From: Anaeramoeba flamelloides | Taxonomy: Eukaryota; Metamonada; Anaeramoebidae | Reading direction: 5' to 3' | Assembly: GCA_027625915.1 (NCBI GenBank) | Contig: JANTQA010000023.1 | Span: 6,386,001 to 6,450,000, forward strand | DNA length: 64,000 bases | Shown here: piece after piece, positions 57,166-64,000 of the stretch | Position numbering within the stretch: position 1 is the stretch's first letter | How the letters are laid out: each line of letters begins with the position of its first letter | Program-made: the position numbers and the translations under genes | Notes under the pieces: generated by a model | Databases searched by the model: none | Seen by the model: only the letters and a program-made list of their open reading frames with translations | Told to the model about the DNA's origin: nothing

Positions 57166-57830
57166 ACTTAAGGATAGAGCTATTTCTGTGAAAAATAATT
57201 TTTTGAAATTGAAAAATAAATGTAAGTTTTGTCAGTTGCCTAAATACGAATTACATACCAATCAACCTGTATTACAAGATCGGTATCAATAAACCAACAA
57301 TGAAAAAAAAGGACATTTTTTCAAAAAAGTGCCAAAGAGCGAAACTCAATTTCCAATTAGAATGGTTTCGAATATATAATTTTGAAAACAACTATGTTAG
57401 TTTTGAATTGTCACTCTTTGGTTCTTTTTGAGATCTCGATGATTTTTTTTTTCTTCATTTTTTAACTATTCTCAAATGAGTTCTTCTAATCTAGCAAAAA
57501 TGTTACAAAATCCTTACATTACCAAATTTAGTCGGTTCAAAATAACCACAAATTAAATTAAATCGAATTAAATCGATTGTGGGACTTAAACAAACAATTT
57601 GTTTCAAATTGAAGAAATTTAGCTATTTAGAAATTTTAAATAAGAAACAAGTAATTTTTTTTTTAACTTTGATTTTTTGGAATTTAGAATACTTTTAAAC
57701 TTTTTTTTTAGTTAATTTGTTTTTTTCAATGAAACCTAGTGAACTGTTTCATAAAATTTGAATTTTTTGGAATTGGGGTTGCTATGGATTTTTTTTAAGA
57801 TCTACCAATGTAGGATTGTATAGAATTTAA
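57166..57830 (+). mobile_element. element D, copy 3
   Basis: Collinear with 22825-23526. It contains CGAAACTCAATTTCCAATTA, TTTTTGAGATCTCGATGA, TACAAAATCCTTACATTAC and the uninterrupted AAATTAAATTAAATCG site used to recognise the insertion in copy 2. The right end is worn. Confidence 0.7.
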
Positions 57831-58372
57831 CCAAAATGAAAAAATTAAATTTGTGATGTATCTGTAATATTTTTTTTGAACCAACCTCTTTTAGAAACTT
57901 TTTTTTTTTCTTTTTTCTAATGATAAAAAAAAATTATTAGAAAAGTAACTTAAAATAATTAATCATGATCTTTGTATTTTTTTTTTTTTCAGTTAGATTA
58001 CTATTTGAAAAAATTGTTTTGATTTATTTCATTTTTTTCAATTTAAAGTTGAATTTTTAAAAGGTAAAGAACAATTATAGAAGTTATAGATTTTTTTGTT
58101 GAAAATTAAAAAAATAATTACTACTAAAAAAAATAAAATTAATTTATTTATTAAAAAGTGCAGTTTGAACATTATATGTTCATTTTTTTTTGGTAAAAAG
58201 GATTTAAAATGTTTTTGATGAGTAGTTTATCAATTAAATTACAATCATTTTCTTTTTGATAAGATAAAAGAAAAAGATAAAAAATGAAAAACCTTAAAAA
58301 ATAAAATCAATTTCAAGAAATTTTTAAATCAATCTTGGGTTTTCATGAGTTAAATATATTCAACTATTTTTT

Positions 58373-58921
58373 CTAAACACCATTCCAAAAATTTTGAAAC
58401 ACCTAAAATCAAAAATAGGTAAAAAAATAACCCAAAATTTATTATATTTTTACAAACCTGATATTAAATCAAATTCAAGTAACCCAGTATTTATGTTTTT
58501 ACAAGCAATAATTTTCATACAATTAAAAGAAAATAATATAATACAAATAAAATTAAAAATTGGTGTGTCCAAAATAATGAAACGAGCTATATATATATAT
58601 ATATATATATATTGGTAAATTGGAAGAAATTTTACCAACAATTGTTGATTGATCAAATGATAAGATATCGTCGACCAATTGTATGTGATTATTCTATTAA
58701 ACAAACTCTACATTAAACTTCTGTTAAACATTAAAAAAAAAAATAAAGATCTATAGAACCAGATTAAGTAACTGGAAAAAAGCAAATGAAAACAGAACAA
58801 AAAATACCATACAATGAAAAAGTTTATAAAATCAAAATTATTTTCAAATTGAATATAAAGCATAGTATTGTTATTCTTAAAACTGTTTAAAACCGTGTCT
58901 AAATTTTTGTAATTATTTTAG
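58373..58921 (+). mobile_element. element K, copy 2
   Basis: About 549 bp with inverted ends CTAAACACCATTCCAAAAAT and GTGTCTAAATTTTTGTAATT plus ATTTTAG. Collinear with copy 1 minus the inserted element C. It contains a TA microsatellite at 58591-58612. It ends only nine bases before the next D element begins. Confidence 0.75.
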
Positions 58922-58929
58922 TTATTTAA

Positions 58930-59624
58930 CCCCTTAATGGTCAAGATATTTACCCTGAATGTACTCCATACCCAGGGGGGTGACCTGAGACCAAAAAGGG
59001 TATTGTGAAATATCCCTTCTTTTGGTTGACAAAAGATCAAATAACACAAAAAAAAAATTCATTGGATCATATTTGAAAAAAAATTCAGAGAAGAAAAATT
59101 AGTTCAAAAAATTGAAAAATCAAAATTTAAAAAAAAGAAATTCATCTTTTCTCATTTTTTATTTCCAAATGGTTAAATTTCTTTAATTTAAAACAAATTG
59201 CTCTCTTGAATTTCACAATCAATTTAATTCGATTTAATCTGATTTTTAGTCATTTTGTAACTCGCTAACTTTAACAAAGTAAGTGTTATGAAATATTCTT
59301 TTGATAAAAATAACTCATTTGAAAAATGAAAAAAAAGAAAAAAAAAATCATCTAGATCTCAAAATGCGCCAAAGAATGACACTTCAAAACTGACATAGCT
59401 GTTTTCAAAATTCGATATACTAACCATTCTCATTGGAAATTGAGTGTCTCTCTTTGGCGATGTTTTCTAAAAATGTTCTCATCTTTAGTTGTTGATTTTG
59501 GAGATCGATGGTACATCATAGGTTGATTGGTTTTTGATTTATTTTAGGTCCTCATAAAAATTACTAAAAAGTTTTTTACTCTTTCAGAAAAAAAAATTTT
59601 CACCATAATGAATCGACCCTTAAG
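58930..59624 (-). mobile_element. element D, copy 4
   Basis: About 695 bp and uninterrupted. Ends CCCCTTAATGGTCAAG and TCGACCCTTAAGG. Internal landmarks GAGACCAAAAAGGGTATTGT, ATCTAGATCTCAAAATGCGC and CATTCTCATTGGAAATTGAG match the reverse complement of copies 1 and 3. Confidence 0.75.
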
Positions 59625-59649
59625 GGATAAAAATATACTAAGGAAAAAT

Positions 59650-60390
59650 CGAAAATCAAAGTATTTTATTATTGGAGGTAAATGACATTAGTGTGCCATA
59701 CTTAAAATTTCACTAAAAAATCGATTAATCAAGTAGTATAATTTGTTGATCTCATCAAATAAACATGATTCTTGTATTAGAAAAAAACCCAAGAATTTCA
59801 AAAAAAAATCTGTGTTTTGGCACAAATTTAATAGGTTGAATTCTCAATATCCAAAGACCACAAAGTTGTATAATATCTTTCTTACGTTTATGGTTAAATG
59901 TAGATTAATAGCTAAAAAATTTAATTTTTTTAAAAAATTAAATAATAAATTCAATAGATTCTAATGGACAAATTATTTCATAAATATTGTAAATATATTG
60001 ATGTTACAACTATCTTAATTTAAAATAAACCCAAACTAATCAGTATTTGACTTTTTATGTTTATAGCTATTGAGTTAATTTTGAAATTAAAAAAATTCAA
60101 GTATAGTTACTTTTGGAAGTTCTAAAGATCAATTATTAAATACACAAATAGTATTATTTCGAATTTTCTATTTTTAAGATTTGTCAAAATAATTAAAAAA
60201 AAATCCAAAAATGACAATTTTTTAATTTTGATCATTATTAAAAAATCAAATAATTTATTCTGCTATAATATTTATAATATATTTCATAGATCCATGGAGA
60301 ACAATGGGCAATAATACCCTTTAGACCCAATTACAGCATACTTTAATTATTGAGAAATCTAGGTGGGGGGCTAATCCCTTAAATCATAAA
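59650..60390 (+). repeat. dispersed repeat G, copy 2
   Basis: Relative of 30480-31270 in the same orientation. It includes a 73-codon lysine/asparagine-rich frame (59743-59964, QYPKTTKLYNIFLTF) that is not preserved in the other copy, so it is at best a decayed transposase piece. Confidence 0.45.
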
Positions 60391-61202
60391 TCTCAACTTT
60401 CAATTCATTTTAGAAATATATATAGTCTTTTTGGGGTTTTTAATTTATTTATTCATTTTTTTTTTGAAAAGTATTTTAAAATTGGATTGTTCTCTTTTTT
60501 AACTTTAAATCGACAACAAAACCATGTAATTATTCTTATCATTTTTATTTTTATGTTTTTTTTTTTATTGAAACTAGGTAGTAATGGTGTTTTTAGTATT
60601 TAACTTCACCACGCGATTATTTTTATTGTTTTTTCATTGCTGTTTTAGCCAGGAAATAAAAAATTCATTTTTCCAAAGTTAAAATAAACAATTTTAAAAG
60701 GTAACTATAAAATCATTGAGAAACTTATATATTAATACATTATATATTATATTATATTATAAAGTATTAAGATTTTTAGATTTCACTTTCTGGGTACAAC
60801 TTGCCCACATATTTAGATTTTATTTTTATCAAAAAATTTTTCTTTAATTGTTATTTTAGTTAAATAATTTTATATTCAAAAATCTTTTGTAAAGGAATAT
60901 CTCATTTTCGAGATTAATTAATTCACGATTAAAGAACAAACATATTGTTAATTATTATATATCCTTACTTTTTAAATCAAAAATTAAAAAATTAATTGGA
61001 ATTTATTTGAATATTTTTAATTTTTCAAATAAAGTATTTTTGATAAAATGGTTTTTTCAATAAACTAATATTTAGTAATTAATTTCAAACCTTAATTCGA
61101 TATTATTAAATTTATTATTTAAAAAAAAGATTTAAAAAACGAATTTTAGATAATACTTTGAAAATTTTCAAAATATAAATTAATTATTTTTTTTTTCATC
61201 TT

Positions 61203-61488
61203 TTAATCATTATTATTTTCATTTTCGTCAATTTTCACATCAATAGCCTCTTCTGGTGTCGTTACCCCCCCCCCCCCCCTCTTGATTTTCATCCTTTTCA
61301 CCATTTTTGTTAACAGTTACATTTTCAATTTCTATATATTCTTTTCCCATTGTTTCTTTTTCTTGGTTTACGACTTCTTCTTCATTTTTTTCTTGTAAAA
61401 TATAATCGTTATCTTAATCTTGATCATCTTCATTTTCTTTATTTAAATTTTCTTCTTTATTATTGTTAATCTCATTTTCAAGTTCGTT
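61203..61488 (-). pseudogene. relic coding tail of the RhoGAP gene
   Basis: Beyond the TGA stop, the same frame keeps the gene's repeat pattern (NELENEINNNKEENLN, then YILQEKNEEEVVNQEKET) through one TAA near 61414. It then meets the C15 tract at 61265-61279, after which the frame that makes sense is shifted (VTTPEEAIDVKIDENENNND, then TAA at 61203-61205). This is the third unit of the tail repeat. It was coding at some time, and may still be in alleles with a different tract length. Confidence 0.6.
61265..61279. repeat. C15 tract (G15 in the coding sense)
   Basis: Fifteen C on the + strand within the relic RhoGAP tail, coding for a short Gly run in the sense direction. A length of 14 or 17 would put the two flanking coding-like frames in register. 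Confidence 0.9.
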
Positions 61489-64000
61489 TCAATTTATATC
61501 AACATCTTGATGAGCTTCCTTTATTTTTTTTTGATTTTGATTTTGATTTTCATACTTTTCATCATTTTCTTTTTCATCATTTTCGACTTCATCTTCATTT
61601 TTTTCGATAAAATAATCATTTTTATCTTCATTTTCTTCATTCTGAATATTTAAATTATCTTCTTTATTATTTTTAATTTCATCTTTAAGTTCATTTATAT
61701 TCCCTTCTATATAATTATCATTACTAATTTCTTCACAATTTTCTTGATTTTCATTTTGATTTTCATTTTCTTTAAAAGCATTTTCTTCATCATTGAAATT
61801 TTCACTTTCGTTTTCATTTCCAATTTCTTCATTTTCTATTTCATCTTCATCTTTTTCTTGTAAAATATCATCATTTTTTTCTTCATTTTCTTCATTTTGA
61901 ATATTTAAATTCTCTTCTTTTTTATTATTTTTAATTCCATCTTCAAGTTCATTTACATTCCCTTCTATATCATTATCATTACTAATTTCTTCACAATTTT
62001 CTTGATTTTCATTTTGATTTTCATTTCCTTTAAAAGCATTTTCTTCATCATTAAAATTTTCACTTTCATTTTCATTTTCATTTACATTTTCATTTACATT
62101 TTCATTTACATTTTGAATTTCTTTATTTTCAAAAAGATCATCATTTTTATCTTCATTTTGATCATCTTTCATATTCAAATATTCTTTTTTATTATTTTTA
62201 GTATCGCCTCCAATTTCATCCCCATTCGATGTTTCGTGATCATCATTAAAATAATTCACTTCTTTACCCACTTCCCTTTCCTCTTCTTTATCTGTATTTG
62301 CATATATATTGATTTTTTCTTGTTCAAAATCATTAAATTGATCATTCTCATTTCCATTATTTTCATAATTAGTTTTGTTTTGATAATTTTCTTCTTCATT
62401 ATATATTTTTTCATTAAGTTTGTTGTTATAACCTTCATTTTCATTATATTTATGTTCGTTTGTTTGTTCTCTTTTTGTTGTTTCGGTTTCATTGTATTGA
62501 TAATCATCATTATAATGATAATTATCATCATTGTTTTCTGAATATTGGTTTTTGTTTTCATTTTCCTCTTTTTTATTGTTTACATGATAATTATTTTCTT
62601 GTTTTTCATAATAATTATTTTCATCACCTTTAGTTTGATAATTTTCATTATACTGATAATTATCATCATTGTTTTCTGAATATTGGTTTTTGTTTTCATT
62701 TTCCTCTTTTTTATTGTTTACATAATAATTATTTTCTGAATTTTCATAATTATTTTCATTTTCCTCGTTTTTGTAATTTTCATTCACATTATTATTACCA
62801 TTGCTTTCATAATTGTTTTCATTTGTAAAATTTTCTTCTTCATTATAATCATTTTCATTAGGGTTGTTGTTATAACCTTCATTTTCATTAAATTCATTTT
62901 CATTTGTTTGTTCTAGTTTTGATATTTCAGTTTCGTTGTATTGATAATCATCATTATAATGATAATTATCACCATTATTTTTTGAATATTGGTTTTTATT
63001 TTCATTTTCCTCTTTTTTATTGTTTACATAACAATTATTTTCTGAATTTTCATAATTATTTTCATTTTCCTCGTTTTTGTAATTTTCATTAACATTATTA
63101 TAGTCATTTATGCAATTTTCATTATAACCACCATTTTTATTTACTTCGTTTTCATTTGTTTGTTCTTGTTTAAATTGTTTCGATTCACTGTATGAATAAT
63201 TTCCATCATTTTCAAAAGAATTGTTTGTATTAATTTCTTGTTGCTTTTCTGTTTGAGTAAGATCCAATTGTTTCTCATTTTCTTGGTTAAAATTATCAAG
63301 CTCTGGCTTTGCAAATAGTAAAATTTTGGATTTGGGTAAAATGTTTTTATATTGCAATATCATTGTCATAATTAATTTATAAGGGAACGACAAAGTTGCA
63401 GAATATACAATACAAACATTTTTAATAGTCATTTTATTTATTTCGTTCCTTTCTTGAATTCTTGATAAATGCGGTAACAGTTTACATAAAACCATTCGAT
63501 TGGAGATGGGCAATTTTTTTAACAGCCTTTTGATTCCTTGAAGGAAATCTTCTCCTTTCAACTCGAGTATCGTTTTGGCGAATTGGCGGTTTCTGTTTGT
63601 TATAAGCGGTACGGGAAGCTCTCTAAACCAGAGTTTAATTAATGAAGCAACTGTGTTTACGTCTTTGCAATCATCAAAACTGACTGGAGTGCCTGAGTTG
63701 TAAAGATCTTTATAATAGTTGACCTGAAGCAATGATCCACTCAGGCGGTAGATCCCGACATCATTCAGCCCATGGCTATCGATATAGTCGATGCATTGCT
63801 CAACGATGATCGGTATTTCGTTTGCTTTTCTCCCGTCCAGTTGTAGTACCGTTTGGAGGGGAACACCAAAGATTGGGTTTGTGTATGTCTTTGGTTTGAT
63901 TTGAGGTTCTGTTGTTTTGGCTTCCGTTTTTGTGTTGGTCGTTTTTTCCTGATACTTCTTCTTGGCTTTACTCCTCAAGACCTTTGCTTTCTCCCCCCAG
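61489..64000 (-). CDS. RhoGAP-domain protein with Asn/Glu-rich repeat tail, 5' partial
   Basis: The frame is open to the right window edge. No ATG is present before it, so the N-terminus lies outside. Counting from the codon at 63978, residues about 36-220 are a RhoGAP domain: FGVPLQTVLQLDGR, then DVGIYRLSGSLLQV with the arginine finger R78, then the VASLIKLWFRELPVPLI helix with K115 and R119, then NRMVLCKLLPHLSRI. It should stimulate GTP hydrolysis on Rho/Rac-type GTPases controlling actin. A short Lys/Thr-rich stretch precedes it. The remaining 600 or so residues are Asn, Glu, Lys, Tyr low complexity built from two tandem repeat sets (see separate entry), probably disordered. The frame ends at TGA 61489-61491, but repeat-like coding continues beyond it. 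Confidence 0.9.
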   Translation of the reverse strand, partial: WGEKAKVLRSKAKKKYQEKTTNTKTEAKTTEPQIKPKTYTNPIFGVPLQTVLQLDGRKANEIPIIVEQCIDYIDSHGLNDVGIYRLSGSLLQVNYYKDLYNSGTPVSFDDCKDVNTVASLIKLWFRELPVPLITNRNRQFAKTILELKGEDFLQGIKRLLKKLPISNRMVLCKLLPHLSRIQERNEINKMTIKNVCIVYSATLSFPYKLIMTMILQYKNILPKSKILLFAKPELDNFNQENEKQLDLTQTEKQQEINTNNSFENDGNYSYSESKQFKQEQTNENEVNKNGGYNENCINDYNNVNENYKNEENENNYENSENNCYVNNKKEENENKNQYSKNNGDNYHYNDDYQYNETEISKLEQTNENEFNENEGYNNNPNENDYNEEENFTNENNYESNGNNNVNENYKNEENENNYENSENNYYVNNKKEENENKNQYSENNDDNYQYNENYQTKGDENNYYEKQENNYHVNNKKEENENKNQYSENNDDNYHYNDDYQYNETETTKREQTNEHKYNENEGYNNKLNEKIYNEEENYQNKTNYENNGNENDQFNDFEQEKINIYANTDKEEEREVGKEVNYFNDDHETSNGDEIGGDTKNNKKEYLNMKDDQNEDKNDDLFENKEIQNVNENVNENVNENENESENFNDEENAFKGNENQNENQENCEEISNDNDIEGNVNELEDGIKNNKKEENLNIQNEENEEKNDDILQEKDEDEIENEEIGNENESENFNDEENAFKENENQNENQENCEEISNDNYIEGNINELKDEIKNNKEDNLNIQNEENEDKNDYFIEKNEDEVENDEKENDEKYENQNQNQKKIKEAHQDVDIN
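61500..63110 (-). repeat. intragenic tandem repeats in RhoGAP tail
   Basis: Set 1 (about 62440-63110) has three units containing NNKKEENENKNQYS and NDDYQYNET, with repeat landmarks at about 62541, 62682 and 62982. Set 2 (about 61500-62110) has units of 258 bp (86 codons) containing NESENFNDEENAF and ENCEEISNDN, with landmarks at 61771 and 62029. A third unit is partly decayed to the left. Unit lengths that are multiples of three show expansion under a maintained frame. Confidence 0.8.

Larger units (their letters stand above)
52852..61202. other. 8.3 kb repeat-dominated spacer
   Basis: It lies between the armadillo stop and the RhoGAP 3' end. 52852-54005 shows only AT-rich sequence. 54006-60390 is largely a chain of DNA-transposon-like elements, listed separately. 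56080-57165 includes a lysine-rich frame at 56475-56672 ending KLPGSSKNGFEFSLK that I cannot support as a gene. 60390-61202 shows nothing recognisable beyond AT-rich DNA. Confidence 0.6.

Noticed and set aside
58450-58704. Minus frame of 84 codons with an Ile/Tyr run
   Set aside because: It spans a TA microsatellite inside element K, so it is an artefact of the repeat.
62002-62541. 179-codon + frame that looks like a multi-pass membrane protein (Ile/Phe-rich)
   Set aside because: It is the complement of Asn/Glu/Lys codon repeats in the RhoGAP tail, a shadow rather than a gene.
6490-64000. A reassigned stop codon as the reason for in-frame stops
   Set aside because: TAA and TGA both end long conserved frames at sensible family lengths (TAA in Hcp, RCC1/BTB, TFIIIC and armadillo). 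The interruptions use different codons and mostly need frame shifts, so no single reassignment explains them.

Overview
This is a very AT-rich eukaryotic nuclear segment full of homopolymers. It has spliceosomal introns (GT...AG), long intergenic stretches packed with short non-autonomous DNA transposons, and six protein genes. The gene content points to an anaerobic or microaerophilic free-living protist: an oxygen-sensitive hybrid-cluster protein with an N-terminal extension that could target an organelle, an RCC1/tandem-BTB protein, ankyrin, armadillo and RhoGAP proteins, and Asn/Glu/Lys low-complexity runs. An Anaeramoeba-like amoeba is my best guess, inferred from gene style and not proven. 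I saw no rRNA, tRNA, CRISPR array, retroelement or virus-like element.

Layout: 1294-3027 (-) hybrid-cluster protein, intronless. 3028-6489 repeat-rich spacer. 6490-8294 (+) RCC1/BTB gene with one frame break and one in-frame stop. 8295-12556 repeats. 12557-17340 (-) Raptor, the TORC1 scaffold, split into two ORFs at a slippery A8 run. 17341-20858 spacer. 20859-25583 (-) five-exon ankyrin/coiled-coil gene. 25584-31483 spacer with a near-perfect long-armed foldback element. 31484-44647 (+) the large B-block-binding subunit of TFIIIC (GTF3C1/TFC3 family), which I rebuilt as at least five exons with a 5.1 kb first intron. 44648-47389 spacer. 47390-52851 (+) four-exon armadillo gene with an N-terminal membrane segment. 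52852-61202 repeat-rich spacer holding a four-level nest of elements. 61203-64000 (-) a RhoGAP gene running off the right edge, with a repeat-built low-complexity tail that decays through stops and a C15 tract.

The genes do not form a pathway. TFIIIC (Pol III transcription) and Raptor (TORC1 growth control) are core housekeeping genes. The others are an anaerobic redox enzyme and scaffold or signalling proteins. The unifying feature is the repeat landscape: at least a dozen short inverted-repeat element families, several shared between introns of different genes. Four of the six genes carry at least one reading-frame break, mostly at homopolymers. These could be assembly errors, real decay or recoding, and raw reads and RNA would decide.
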